Assembly (NCBI RefSeq): GCF_005048225.1
Contig: NZ_SUNI01000004.1
Location: 124,001-188,000, forward strand
Length of the DNA: 64,000 bases
Direction of reading: 5' to 3'
From: Paracoccus gahaiensis
Lineage (GTDB): Bacteria; Pseudomonadota; Alphaproteobacteria; Rhodobacterales; Rhodobacteraceae
Shown here: piece after piece, positions 1 to 10,667 of the stretch
How the letters are laid out: the number at the start of each line of letters is the position of its first letter
Numbering within the stretch: position 1 is the stretch's first letter
Notes under the pieces: generated by a model
The model's input: only the letters and a program-made list of their open reading frames with translations
The model's database searches: none
Told to the model about the DNA's origin: nothing
Position numbers and translations under genes: made by a program

Positions 1-2307
<2,307 letters not shown>

Positions 2308-2467
2308 CGGGCATACTCCTTTGTCAAAAGCCCCCGGCAATGCGGGCGCCCTGATGCGGCACGCCCTTTGGCTCCGGGTCTGCTGCAGATCTGGGGGGCA
2401 GCGGGGGCGCTTTCAAGCGCCCGGAGCGCGTGGCATAAGGCGCGCATCACGCAAAAGGGGATGCAGG

Positions 2468-3148
2468 ATGGATGACCGGCTGATCGTGGCGCTGGATGTG
2501 CCGAATGCGCTGGCGGGGCTGAAGCTGGCCGAAGCGCTTGGCGACACCGTGGGGTTCTACAAGATCGGCCTGGGCATGCTGACCGGCGGCGGGCTGGGGC
2601 TGGCCAACGAGCTGAAGCAGGAGCATGGCAAGCGCATCTTCCTGGACATGAAGCTGTTCGACATCGGCGCGACGGTCGAGGCCGCCGTGCGCGGCCTGGC
2701 GCAGTTCGAACTGGATTTCCTGACCGTGCATGGCGACCCGCATGTGGTGGCGGCCGCAAAGCAGGGGGCGGCGGGGTCGGACATGAAGATCCTGGCGGTC
2801 ACCATCCTGACCTCGCTGGACCGCGCCGACATGGATGCGGGGATGATCCGGGCGGGCGATCTGCACGAGATCACCGTCGAGCGCGCCGCTCGCGCCTATG
2901 AGGCCGGGGCCGATGGCGTCATCTGTTCCCCGCAGGAGGCGGCGGCGATCCGCGCCCTGCCGGGGTCGCGCTTGATCGTGACGCCGGGCGTGCGGCCGGT
3001 GGGCGCCCCGCGCGGCGATCAGAAGCGGGTCGAGACGCCGGGCGACGCGCTGGCGGCGGGGGCCGATCACATCGTGGTGGGGCGCCCCATCTGGCAGGCC
3101 GCCGATCCCCGCGCGGCGGCGCAGATGATCCTGTCGCAAATGGTCTGA
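2468..3148 (+). CDS. pyrF: Orotidine 5'-phosphate decarboxylase
   Basis: Last step of de novo UMP synthesis: decarboxylates OMP to UMP in the cytosol. The 226-residue product is the normal length for the short bacterial family. It carries the signature catalytic stretch DMKLFDIG (Asp-x-Lys-x-x-Asp) at about residues 59-66. The frame is open further upstream, but homology begins at MDDRLIVALDVP, so the ATG at 2468 was chosen. It is divergent from clpB with a 160-base gap that must hold both promoters. It stands alone with respect to other pyr genes. Confidence 0.96.
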   Translation: MDDRLIVALDVPNALAGLKLAEALGDTVGFYKIGLGMLTGGGLGLANELKQEHGKRIFLDMKLFDIGATVEAAVRGLAQFELDFLTVHGDPHVVAAAKQGAAGSDMKILAVTILTSLDRADMDAGMIRAGDLHEITVERAARAYEAGADGVICSPQEAAAIRALPGSRLIVTPGVRPVGAPRGDQKRVETPGDALAAGADHIVVGRPIWQAADPRAAAQMILSQMV

Positions 3149-3244
3149 ACGGTCTGATCTGCTTGCCGCAGGCCCCGCCCGGGCGGGAACGGCATTGACC
3201 GGATGCCCGCCCCCGGGCCACCATCGCCCGGCATGGCAAGGGGG

Positions 3245-3964
3245 ATGGCAATGGCGGGCGACGGCATCCGGCAGAAGGCCCAGAACGAGCTGGTCCTGTC
3301 CTTCCTGTCGGTGCGGCGGGCGATCGGAGCACTTGGCTTCTTCCTGCCGCTGGCCCTGCTGGCGGCATCCTTCGTCGAGGCGGGCGGGCTGCGCACCAGC
3401 CTGTCGGCCTATTACTACTCCCCCATGCGCGAGGTCTTCGTCGGCACGCTGATCGCGCAGGCGGTGTTCCTGTGGAGCTATGAGGGGTTCCGTCCCGAGG
3501 CGGGCGAGCTGATCACCGACCGGCGCATGGCGCGGCTGGCGGCCGTGTCGGTCGCGCTGGTGGCGCTGCTGCCGACCGCCGGGCCCGACATACCCTGCAC
3601 CGCGCTGCAATGCCTGCTGGGCCCGGGGCCCTCGGCGCTGATCCATCTGGCGGCGGCGGGGCTGTTCTTCGGGGCGCTGGCGGTCTTCTGCCTGGTGCTG
3701 TTCGTGAAGGGCGCCGAGGACGGGCCGGAAAAGCGCGCCTCGAACCGGATCTATCGGCTTTGCGGCTGGACGATCCTGGGCAGCATCGGGGCCATCGCGG
3801 CCCTCTTCGTGACCGGGCTGGATCAGGCGCTGGCCCCGCTGCGCCCGGTCTTCTGGCTGGAGAGTCTGGCCAGCTTCGCCTTTGCGACCAGCTGGGCGGT
3901 CAAGGGCGACAGTCTGCGCCCACTGGTGCGGGGCGTCATGTCGGCGCAGGCCACGACGCCCTGA
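3245..3964 (+). CDS. Polytopic membrane protein of unknown function
   Basis: I do not recognise a characterised family. The product (about 239 residues) has around six hydrophobic segments, near residues 25-45, 60-80, 95-112, 130-155, 180-197 and 212-230. A conserved-looking SAYYYSP motif sits after the first segment, at the membrane surface. Two ATGs six bases apart (3245, 3251) follow an AAGGGGG sequence; the second has the better spacing. An upstream ATG at 3203 is in frame but lies in low-complexity sequence. It follows pyrF by about 100 bases, and its 3' end overlaps the convergent Nudix gene by 29 bases. An integral inner-membrane protein is all that can be supported. Confidence 0.7.
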   Translation: MAMAGDGIRQKAQNELVLSFLSVRRAIGALGFFLPLALLAASFVEAGGLRTSLSAYYYSPMREVFVGTLIAQAVFLWSYEGFRPEAGELITDRRMARLAAVSVALVALLPTAGPDIPCTALQCLLGPGPSALIHLAAAGLFFGALAVFCLVLFVKGAEDGPEKRASNRIYRLCGWTILGSIGAIAALFVTGLDQALAPLRPVFWLESLASFAFATSWAVKGDSLRPLVRGVMSAQATTP

Positions 3965-4346
3965 TCCAGTCGCGGAAATGCGGCACGGCACGTGGATGGG
4001 CCAGATAGTCCGCGACCGGCATCATCCGCCATTCCTGCCCCTCGTCGCCGAAGCGGATCGCCGCGATCTGCGCCTTCGTCAGCGTGCCGGTGAACAGCCA
4101 GGACATCATCGGCGGAGCGGCATGGGACGGAAAGGCCCGGCCCGTCAGGCCGTCCGGGGGCAGATGCAGGCCGAATTCCTCGTGCATCTCGCGCAGGGCG
4201 CAGGCCATCGGCGTCTCGGTCCCCTCGCGCCCGCCTCCGGGCAGGTCCCAATGGGCGGGGAAGGGCAGGCCCGCGCGGTCGTCGCGCAGATAGGTCAGCA
4301 TCCGCCCGGCATGGGTCAGCAGCAGCTTGGCGCCGTGAAACTCCAT
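3936..4346 (-). CDS. Nudix hydrolase
   Basis: Small (136 residues) Nudix-fold pyrophosphohydrolase, acting on a nucleoside diphosphate linked to some moiety X. The Nudix box is complete: Gly-x5-Glu-x7-Arg-Glu-hydrophobic-x-Glu-Glu-x-Gly, seen as GGGREGTE followed by REMHEEFG at about residues 38-60. Substrate cannot be predicted; the compact size and position resemble MutT-like or NTP-cleaning members. It lies six bases downstream of the N-formylglutamate amidohydrolase gene on the same strand, so the two are probably one transcript. The 3' end overlaps the convergent membrane-protein gene by 29 bases. Confidence 0.9.
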   Translation of the reverse strand: MEFHGAKLLLTHAGRMLTYLRDDRAGLPFPAHWDLPGGGREGTETPMACALREMHEEFGLHLPPDGLTGRAFPSHAAPPMMSWLFTGTLTKAQIAAIRFGDEGQEWRMMPVADYLAHPRAVPHFRDWIRASWPAPT

Positions 4347-4352
4347 GGACCG

Positions 4353-5216
4353 CTATTCGGCGGCGATCCGGCCGCCCGCCGGATCGGCCAGCAGGCTGAT
4401 CAGCCGGCCCATCATCCGGTCGATGCGGGCGGCGAAATCGTCGAAATCGGCGCGGGGTGTGATCGAGGCCTCGTGCATGTAGAGGGAGCGGTCGATCTCC
4501 AGCTGCACGACATGGACGTTCTGCGCGGGCCGGCCATAGGCCGAGCAGATATAGGCGCCCGAGAACGGCGAGTTGCGGCGCACGATCCAGCCCTCGGCCT
4601 CGATGGCGCTGCAGACCGCATCCGAGACGCGCGCCGCCGCTGACAGCCCGTGGCGGTTGCCCAGCACCATGTCGGGGCGGATCCCCTGAAGGTGGCCAAG
4701 CGCGTCATGGGGCATGGAATGCATGTCGATCAGGATCGCCTGCCCGAACCGGGCGCGGGCCTGCGCGATCAGCCCCGACAGGGCGGCGTGATAGGGGCGC
4801 CAGCAGCTGTCGATCCGGCGGTCGGCCTCGACGCGGTCGATCTGGCGGTCGTGGATCGCCCGGCCCTGCGACACGACCCGGGGAATCACCCCCAGCCCGG
4901 CCAGGGTGCGCTGGTTCAGCGGATGGCGCGGTACACCGCGCACGACCAGCGGGTCGATCTCGTCCGCGCCGCGGTTCAGGTCCACGATGCAGCGCGGGAT
5001 GCGCGCGGCCAGCGTCACCGCCCCATGCCGGATGGCCGGGGCGATCAGGCGGTCGATGAAGGCATCCTCGGACGAGCGCAGGGCGGCGACCTGCAGGCGT
5101 GTCTCGCGCAGGAACCAGTCGGGATAGCATTGTCCCGAATGGGGCGAGGCGAAGATCACGCCGGACAGCCAGGCGTCGGGGCGGGTCAGCGTGAAGGACG
5201 GGTCAGGCTGGGACAC
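4353..5216 (-). CDS. N-formylglutamate amidohydrolase family protein
   Basis: Zinc-dependent amidohydrolase of the N-formylglutamate deformylase (HutG-type) family, which releases glutamate and formate at the end of one histidine-degradation route. The family features are visible: ASPHSG near the N-terminus, VDLNRG, and the metal-site stretch LIDMHSMPHD. No other hut genes are nearby, so a role in histidine catabolism is only inferred. A GTG at 5216 was chosen because GAGGA sits six bases before it; the in-frame ATG at 5249 has no recognisable ribosome-binding site. This gives 287 residues. It is followed after six bases by a Nudix gene. Confidence 0.85.
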   Translation of the reverse strand: MSQPDPSFTLTRPDAWLSGVIFASPHSGQCYPDWFLRETRLQVAALRSSEDAFIDRLIAPAIRHGAVTLAARIPRCIVDLNRGADEIDPLVVRGVPRHPLNQRTLAGLGVIPRVVSQGRAIHDRQIDRVEADRRIDSCWRPYHAALSGLIAQARARFGQAILIDMHSMPHDALGHLQGIRPDMVLGNRHGLSAAARVSDAVCSAIEAEGWIVRRNSPFSGAYICSAYGRPAQNVHVVQLEIDRSLYMHEASITPRADFDDFAARIDRMMGRLISLLADPAGGRIAAE

Positions 5217-5280
5217 GGACAGTCCTCGGCATCTGTTGCGATGGCGCATATAAACCTGAAATCTCGGTTGCCGATAGGTC

Positions 5281-5309
5281 TTGAATACCCCGAGGACCCT
5301 CGTTATAGA
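5281..5309 (+). promoter_or_regulatory. Predicted sigma-70 promoter of the tRNA-Val gene
   Basis: TTGAAT (5281-5286) and TATAGA (5304-5309) are separated by exactly 17 bases. Both are close to the housekeeping consensus, and they lie about 64 bases before the mature tRNA 5' end. The pair is unusually consensus-like for this GC-rich sequence. Predicted from sequence only. Confidence 0.6.
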
Positions 5310-5372
5310 CACGCGAACCGAGGGGGTCCCGAAGGGTTTTCGCAAGGAAACGTGACGGAATCACCGAGGAAC

Positions 5373-5447
5373 GGGCGGTTAGCTCAGCGGTAGAGCACTA
5401 CGTTGACATCGTAGTGGCCACTGGTTCGATCCCAGTACCGCCCACCA
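5373..5447 (+). tRNA. tRNA-Val (anticodon GAC)
   Basis: The cloverleaf can be drawn by hand. The acceptor stem GGGCGGT pairs with ACCGCCC, the D arm contains AGCTCAGCGGTAGAGC, and the anticodon stem CTACG/CGTAG closes the loop TTGACAT with anticodon GAC at 5405-5407. The T arm contains GGTTCGATCCC, and CCA is encoded at 5445-5447. It reads GUC and GUU valine codons. It has its own strong promoter and is followed by a hairpin. Confidence 0.97.
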
Positions 5448-5457
5448 ATGTTTCGCC

Positions 5458-5489
5458 GCCCCCGGCCACAACCGGGGGCATTTCGTTTT
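5458..5489 (+). terminator. Rho-independent terminator after tRNA-Val
   Basis: An 8-bp perfect stem, GCCCCCGG (5458-5465) with CCGGGGGC (5472-5479), encloses a six-base loop. It is followed by ATTTCGTTTT. It lies 11 bases after the tRNA CCA end. Confidence 0.7.
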
Positions 5490-5528
5490 CCTGGCGGCAG
5501 CGCTGCGCCGCGATGATGGAGAAGACCG

Positions 5529-5654
5529 ATGAAGGTTCGCAACTCGCTCCGCTCGCTCAAGAGCCGGCACCGCGACTGTCAGGTGGTGCGCCGCAAGGGC
5601 CGCGTCTACGTGATCAACAAGACCAACCGCCGCTTCAAGGCCCGTCAGGGCTGA
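5529..5654 (+). CDS. rpmJ: 50S ribosomal protein L36, short zinc-independent type
   Basis: A 41-residue very basic protein starting [11 protein letters not shown] and ending with RRFKARQG; it is a component of the large ribosomal subunit. It has only one cysteine (Cys17), so it cannot form the Cys/His zinc ribbon of the 38-residue L36 form. It matches the YkgO-like zinc-independent form. GGAG lies just before the ATG. It sits 74 bases after tRNA-Val and is followed by a clear terminator, so it is probably a single-gene transcript. Confidence 0.95.
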   Translation: MKVRNSLRSLKSRHRDCQVVRRKGRVYVINKTNRRFKARQG

Positions 5655-5707
5655 TCGGCGGGGACTTGGCCGGGCAGCCGGCAAGTCACGCACAGCAGAA
5701 CGAGATC

Positions 5708-5733
5708 ACCCGCCCCGCAAGGGCGGGTTTTTT
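5708..5733 (+). terminator. Rho-independent terminator after rpmJ
   Basis: Stem CCCGCCC (5709-5715) pairs with GGGCGGG (5721-5727) around a five-base loop and is followed directly by six T residues (5728-5733). This is one of the cleanest terminators in the window. Confidence 0.85.
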
Positions 5734-5876
5734 CATGCCCGCGCGGCGCCCGGTGATGCGGCGCCCGTCGATCCGGGGCCGTTAATCTATTGTCAACTTT
5801 CTCCTGCGTGCCGGTGGCCCGAGGCGCTATGATCGCCCGGCAGGCCGTGGGGTCTGGTGGGTGCAGGAACGGGCGA

Positions 5877-6854
5877 ATGGTGATTCTGGGCGGACTTCTG
5901 GGCATGCTGATGGCGGGGCTGATGGTCGACGCCGCAGCCCTGACCACGGATCACAAGACCCTCGACGAGGAGGATCAGGACGAGGACGAGGCGCCCGATC
6001 CCCAGGAGGAGCCCCTGCCGCCGATCCTGCCCGAACCCGAAGAGCCCCAGGAGGGAGCGGAGGAGGGCGAGGCCGGGGACGGCGACGAGGCCGGAGAGCA
6101 GGACTCTGGCGGCGCCTTCGACGGATCGGACGATCTGGATTTCGTGATGGGCTCGACCGGCCATGACATGATTCGCGGTTGGGGCGGGGGCGACGACCTG
6201 CGCGGGGGCTTGGGCGACGACACGATCCATGGCGGCGACGGCAACGACTGGATCCAGGGCGATGCCGATTACGGGCTTGGCGGGGACGACGTGATCCATG
6301 GCGGGGCAGGCGACGACGTTCTGGCCGGGCAGGACGGCGACGACCTGCTGTTCGGCGACATGGGCGACGACACGCTGCTGGGCGGCGAGGGCAACGATTC
6401 GCTGTTCGGGGGCGCGGGCAACGACATGCTGGCCGGCCATGACGGCAACGACCTGCTGGTCTCGACCGAAGGGTCTGACGATCTGGATGGCGGGCGCGGC
6501 GACGACGTGCTGATCGGCCATGACGGCCCCGAGACCGTCTGGATGAACGGCGGCGAGGGCGATGACGTGCTGATGCCCGGCGCCCATGACTTCGCCTCGG
6601 GCAATGCGGGGGCGGACAGCTTCGTGCTGCGCCACGTTCCCGAGGGCTTTCCCACCATCGCCGATTACGACGCCGCCGAGGATCAGATCGTGCTGCATGT
6701 GCGGGCCGATCTGGTGCCGGGCGCCCTGCTGACCCTGCGCGAGGACAGCGACGGCACCTATCTGCTGGAGATGAACGGCGACCCGGTGGGCCGCTTCCTG
6801 GGCAGCGGCGGATTGCGGCTGGAGGATGTGCGCATCGAGCCGGTCCCGGCCTGA
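5877..6854 (+). CDS. RTX (hemolysin-type) calcium-binding repeat protein with N-terminal membrane segment
   Basis: 325 residues in three parts. Residues 1-22 form a hydrophobic segment (MVILGGLLGMLMAGLMVDAA). Next is a strongly acidic Asp/Glu/Pro-rich linker of about 65 residues. Then come about eight to ten glycine- and aspartate-rich RTX nonapeptides of the GGxGxDxxx type (about residues 90-245), and finally a globular tail resembling the end domain of many RTX proteins. The repeats bind Ca2+ as a parallel beta-roll. The ATG at 5877 was chosen because AGGAAC precedes it by eight bases. No type I secretion genes lie nearby, and the hydrophobic N-terminus suggests membrane anchoring or Sec-dependent export. 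Its biological role is unknown. Confidence 0.85.
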   Translation: MVILGGLLGMLMAGLMVDAAALTTDHKTLDEEDQDEDEAPDPQEEPLPPILPEPEEPQEGAEEGEAGDGDEAGEQDSGGAFDGSDDLDFVMGSTGHDMIRGWGGGDDLRGGLGDDTIHGGDGNDWIQGDADYGLGGDDVIHGGAGDDVLAGQDGDDLLFGDMGDDTLLGGEGNDSLFGGAGNDMLAGHDGNDLLVSTEGSDDLDGGRGDDVLIGHDGPETVWMNGGEGDDVLMPGAHDFASGNAGADSFVLRHVPEGFPTIADYDAAEDQIVLHVRADLVPGALLTLREDSDGTYLLEMNGDPVGRFLGSGGLRLEDVRIEPVPA

Positions 6855-6988
6855 ACAGGCTTCCCTTTCGCGCGCCGTTCGGCTAGACGCGCGCATCCGC
6901 CGGGCATCCGGCCCGTGCGGTGTCCCATGGACCTTGCTGGACGACATCCCGGCCTGCGCCCTCACCCCTGTTTCCAAAGGAGATCCCG

Positions 6989-7258
6989 ATGTCGATCACC
7001 GTCGAAGAAAAAGCCCGCGTCATCAAGGAATTCGGCACCAAGGAAGGCGATACCGGTTCGCCCGAGGTGCAGGTCGCGATCCTGACCTCGCGCATCGTCA
7101 CCCTGACCGAGCACTTCAAGTCGCACAAGAAGGACAACCACTCGCGTCGTGGTCTGCTGATGATGGTCGCGCAGCGCCGCAAGCTGCTGGACTATCTGAA
7201 GAACAAGGAAGAGGCGCGCTATACCGCGCTGATCGGCAAGCTGGGCCTGCGCCGCTAA
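6989..7258 (+). CDS. rpsO: 30S ribosomal protein S15
   Basis: 89-residue primary 16S rRNA-binding protein of the small-subunit platform. It begins [12 protein letters not shown] and contains the conserved [11 protein letters not shown] and the [12 protein letters not shown] segment that contacts rRNA. AAAGGAG sits six bases before the ATG. It is followed by a strong hairpin and then pnp, the order found across many bacteria. Confidence 0.98.
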   Translation: MSITVEEKARVIKEFGTKEGDTGSPEVQVAILTSRIVTLTEHFKSHKKDNHSRRGLLMMVAQRRKLLDYLKNKEEARYTALIGKLGLRR

Positions 7259-7286
7259 GGCTGCGCGCCCTTCGCTGAGATCCTGC

Positions 7287-7318
7287 AACCGCCCGCGACC
7301 CCGTCGCGGGCGGTTTGC
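7287..7318 (+). terminator. Terminator-like hairpin after rpsO
   Basis: A 13-bp perfect stem (7287-7299 with 7303-7315) encloses a CCC loop and ends in a short T run. The stem is much longer than average while the T tract is short, so some read-through into pnp is plausible. Confidence 0.75.
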
Positions 7319-7575
7319 ATTCGGGACGGCCCGCCGCAGCCCTGCGTCCGGGACGGGGCGATCCGGTGGCGCGCGCCGTGATTCGCGCCTGCACCCCGGG
7401 GCGGGCGCGACCCCTGCGCCGCCCTTCCCAAATCCCGCGTTTTCGTGTATGCCCCGCAAATCTGTGACGTGAGGTCCTGCCCCGGGGCACATGCAAAGGA
7501 TAGGGGCGGCGGCAATGGGGCCGCGATACATGACATGGGTGGCCGGAGGGCCGGTGCACCCTTTGAGGAAATCAG
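7319..7575 (+). promoter_or_regulatory. pnp upstream region and structured leader
   Basis: There is no gene in this stretch. It holds a self-complementary 12-mer TGCCCCGGGGCA (7478-7489), and a hairpin closed by GGGTG (7537-7541) and CACCC (7557-7561) that stands two bases before the TGAGGA ribosome-binding site (7564-7569). In E. coli the pnp leader hairpin is the target of RNase III/PNPase autoregulation. A similar role here is inference from position. Confidence 0.4.
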
Positions 7576-9717
7576 ATGTTTGATGAAGTGAAGAAATCGA
7601 TCCAGTGGGGCCAGGAAACCCTCACTCTGGAAACGGGCAAGGTTGCCCGCCAGGCCGACGGCAGCGTCATCGCCACCCTGGGCGAGACCAGCGTGATGGC
7701 CAACGTCACCTTCGCCAAGTCGCCGAAGCCGGGTCAGGACTTCTTCCCGCTGACGGTGCACTATCAGGAAAAATACTATGCCGCCGGCAAGGTCCCGGGC
7801 GGTTTCTTCAAGCGCGAGGCGCGCCCGTCGGAAAAGGAGACGCTGACCGCGCGCCTGATCGACCGGCCGATCCGCCCGCTGTTCGCCCCCGGCTTCAAGC
7901 ATGAAGTGCTGGTGATGTGCACCGTGCTGAGCCACGATCTGGTCAACGATCCCGACATGGTCGCGATGATCGCCGCCTCGGCCGCGCTGACCATCTCGGG
8001 CGTGCCCTTCATGGGTCCGATCGCGGCGGCCCGCGTCGGCTTCTCGAATGGCGAATATGTTCTGAACCCGGAAGTTCAGGACATGGACAAGCTGCGCATG
8101 AACCCCGAGCAGCGCCTGGATCTGGTCGTCGCGGGCACCCGCGATGCCGTGATGATGGTCGAATCGGAAGCCTACGAGCTGACCGAAGAGGAAATGCTGG
8201 GCGCCGTGAAGTTCGGCCATGACGCGCTGAAGCCGGTCATCGATCTGATCATCGACCTGGCCGAGGATGCCGCCAAGGAGCCCTTCGACTATCAGGCCCC
8301 CGATTACAGTGCGCTCTATGCCCGCGTGAAGACCTTGGGCGAGGCCGACATGCGCGCCGCCTATGCGATCCGCGACAAGGCCGAGCGTCAGGATGCCGTT
8401 GCGGCAACCAAGACGAAGGTCAAGGAGCAGCTGTCCGAGGACGAGCTGGCCGATGCCAACCTGGGTTCGGCGCTGAAGAAGCTGGAATCGGGCATCCTGC
8501 GCGGCGACATCATCAGCGGTGGCGCCCGGATCGACGGTCGCGACACCAAGACGGTGCGCTCGATCGTGTCCGAGGTGGGCATCCTGCCGCGCACGCATGG
8601 CTCGGCCCTGTTCACCCGCGGCGAGACGCAGGCGCTGGTCGTGACCACGCTGGGCACCGGCGATGACGAACAGATCATCGACGCCCTGCACGGCAATTCG
8701 CGCAGCAATTTCCTGCTGCACTACAACTTCCCCCCCTATTCGGTGGGCGAGGTTGGCCGCGTCGCGGGCCCCGGCCGTCGCGAGATCGGTCATGGCAAGC
8801 TGGCATGGCGCGCGCTGCAGGCGGTTCTGCCCGCACCGACCGACTTCCCCTATACCATCCGCGTCGTGTCCGAGATCACCGAATCGAACGGCTCGTCCAG
8901 CATGGCCTCGGTCTGCGGCGGCTCGCTGTCGATGATGGATGCGGGCGTGCCGCTGAAGGCGCCGGTCGCGGGTGTGGCCATGGGTCTGATCCTGGAAGAC
9001 GACGGCCGCTATGCGGTGCTGACCGACATCCTGGGCGACGAGGATCACCTGGGCGACATGGACTTCAAGGTGGCGGGGACCGAGAACGGCATCACCAGCC
9101 TGCAGATGGACATCAAGGTCGCGGGCATCACCCCCGAGATCATGGAGCAGGCTCTGGCGCAGGCGCGCGACGGCCGTCTGCACATCCTGGGCGAGATGGC
9201 GCAGGCCCTGACCGCCGGGCGCAACGAGTTCAGCGCCCATGCCCCGCGCATCGAGACGATGCAGATCCCGACCGACAAGATCCGGGAAGTCATCGGCTCG
9301 GGCGGCAAGGTCATCCGCGAGATCGTCGAGGTCTCGGGCGCCAAGGTCGACATCAACGACGAGGGCATCATCAAGATCGCCTCGGCCAATGCCGAGTCCA
9401 TCAAGAAGGCCTATGACATGATCTATTCGATCGTGGCCGAACCCGAAGAGGGCAAGGTCTATGTCGGCAAGGTCGTCAAGCTGGTCGATTTCGGGGCCTT
9501 CGTGAACTTCTTCGGCAAGCGCGACGGGCTGGTGCATGTCAGCCAGATCGCCGGTCGCCGCCTGACCCATCCGAACGAGATCCTGAAAGAGGGTCAGGAG
9601 GTCAAGGTCAAGCTGCTGGGCTTCGACGACCGTGGCAAGGTCCGCCTTGGCATGAAGATGGTCGACCAGGAGACCGGCGCCGAGATCGACGAGAAGCAGG
9701 AACAGACCGCCGAGTGA
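7576..9717 (+). CDS. pnp: Polyribonucleotide nucleotidyltransferase (PNPase)
   Basis: 713-residue phosphorolytic 3'-5' exoribonuclease of RNA decay, acting as a trimer and often in the degradosome with RNase E. Two RNase PH-like domains are visible (about 10-230 and 310-545); the second carries the FTRGETQ and GDDEQ segments and the [18 protein letters not shown] active-site stretch. A KH domain ([15 protein letters not shown], about 555-620) and a C-terminal S1 domain ([18 protein letters not shown], about 625-690) follow. It is full length. The TGAGGA ribosome-binding site and a conserved rpsO-pnp order support the start. Confidence 0.98.
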   Translation: MFDEVKKSIQWGQETLTLETGKVARQADGSVIATLGETSVMANVTFAKSPKPGQDFFPLTVHYQEKYYAAGKVPGGFFKREARPSEKETLTARLIDRPIRPLFAPGFKHEVLVMCTVLSHDLVNDPDMVAMIAASAALTISGVPFMGPIAAARVGFSNGEYVLNPEVQDMDKLRMNPEQRLDLVVAGTRDAVMMVESEAYELTEEEMLGAVKFGHDALKPVIDLIIDLAEDAAKEPFDYQAPDYSALYARVKTLGEADMRAAYAIRDKAERQDAVAATKTKVKEQLSEDELADANLGSALKKLESGILRGDIISGGARIDGRDTKTVRSIVSEVGILPRTHGSALFTRGETQALVVTTLGTGDDEQIIDALHGNSRSNFLLHYNFPPYSVGEVGRVAGPGRREIGHGKLAWRALQAVLPAPTDFPYTIRVVSEITESNGSSSMASVCGGSLSMMDAGVPLKAPVAGVAMGLILEDDGRYAVLTDILGDEDHLGDMDFKVAGTENGITSLQMDIKVAGITPEIMEQALAQARDGRLHILGEMAQALTAGRNEFSAHAPRIETMQIPTDKIREVIGSGGKVIREIVEVSGAKVDINDEGIIKIASANAESIKKAYDMIYSIVAEPEEGKVYVGKVVKLVDFGAFVNFFGKRDGLVHVSQIAGRRLTHPNEILKEGQEVKVKLLGFDDRGKVRLGMKMVDQETGAEIDEKQEQTAE

Positions 9718-9742
9718 TCGGTCCCCGTCCCTGAGCTTTGGC

Positions 9743-9768
9743 AAGGGCCCCGCAGTTGCGGGGCCTTT
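9743..9768 (+). terminator. Rho-independent terminator after pnp
   Basis: GGCCCCGC (9746-9753) pairs perfectly with GCGGGGCC (9758-9765) around AGTT. The stem can extend by AAG/TTT into the trailing T residues. Confidence 0.75.
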
Positions 9769-9878
9769 CGCATCTCTGCCGTCGTCGTCGCCCCCTGCTT
9801 GAGCGGCGGGATCAACTGCTGTACTGCCGCGTCATGCGGGCGATGCCACCCGTGGGCGCCATGGGAAAGAGGGGCTTG

Positions 9879-10667
9879 ATGCCGGACGATCGCGACCCCC
9901 TTCTGATCCTCACCATGAAATGGGGCACGCTTTACGGCGCCGCCGATGTGAACCGTCTGGCCGCGCAGGTGCGGCGGCATCTGGACCGGCCGCACCGGTT
10001 CATCTGCTTCACCGACGATGCGGCGGGCCTTGCGCCGGGGGTCGAGGCGATGCCTCTGCCCGAACTGGGCCTGCCCCAGGGGCATGCCGACACGCGCTGG
10101 CGCAAGCTGGCGCTGTTCCGCCGCGATCTGGGCGGCCTCGGCGGGACGGCCCTGTTTCTGGATCTGGATCTGGTCGTGGTCGACGATCTGGCGCCCTTCT
10201 TCGATCTGCCGGGCGATTTCTTCATCATCCGCGATGACGACCTGTTCCGCGCCAAGCCCCTGCGCCGGGTGAACCCCGGGCGCGACCGGTTCCTGCATTC
10301 GGTCGGCAATTCCAGCGTGTTCCGCTATCGGGTGGGCGCGCATGCCTATGTGCTGGACGCCTATCTGGCCGATCCGGCGGCGGCGACGGCGGGCTACGAG
10401 ATCAGCCAGCAGTTCCAGTCGGCGCAGCTGGCCAAGGCCGGACACCTGCAGTATTGGCCCAAGGGCTGGTGCGTCAGCTTCAAGAACGACTGCGTGCCGC
10501 GCCATCTGGCCAGCTATCTGCGCGACCCCTCGCTGCCGGAGGGGGCGCGGATCGTGCTGTTCGCGGGGGCGCCCAAGATGGAGGACGTCTTTGCCGGGCG
10601 CGGCCACAAGTGGTACCGCCGCATCGGTGATATCGGCTGGCTGCGCCGCGCATGGGAACGCCCGTGA
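9879..10667 (+). CDS. Glycosyltransferase-like protein (GT-A fold, DxD motif)
   Basis: 262 residues. The start is an ATG preceded by GAGGGG five bases away. Visible features include LILTMKWGTLYG at the N-terminus, the metal/nucleotide-sugar motif LFLDLDLVVVDDL (about 84-96) and KGWCVSFKNDC in the C-terminal third. Overall this resembles a GT8-like GT-A domain, which would use a nucleotide-sugar donor and Mn2+. Acceptor and product are unknown. It overlaps the next glycosyltransferase gene by 16 bases, so the pair probably works in one surface-polysaccharide pathway, but no other polysaccharide genes are adjacent. Confidence 0.7.
   Translation: MPDDRDPLLILTMKWGTLYGAADVNRLAAQVRRHLDRPHRFICFTDDAAGLAPGVEAMPLPELGLPQGHADTRWRKLALFRRDLGGLGGTALFLDLDLVVVDDLAPFFDLPGDFFIIRDDDLFRAKPLRRVNPGRDRFLHSVGNSSVFRYRVGAHAYVLDAYLADPAAATAGYEISQQFQSAQLAKAGHLQYWPKGWCVSFKNDCVPRHLASYLRDPSLPEGARIVLFAGAPKMEDVFAGRGHKWYRRIGDIGWLRRAWERP

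Noticed and set aside
6170..6540. Short tandem repeats that could be mistaken for a CRISPR array
   Set aside because: The period follows RTX nonapeptide codons in an open reading frame; repeats are not identical and there are no unique spacers.
7255..9744. 829-residue open frame antisense to pnp
   Set aside because: The pnp frame has complete RNase PH, KH and S1 domains; the antisense frame is a His/Asp/Leu-rich artefact of codon bias.
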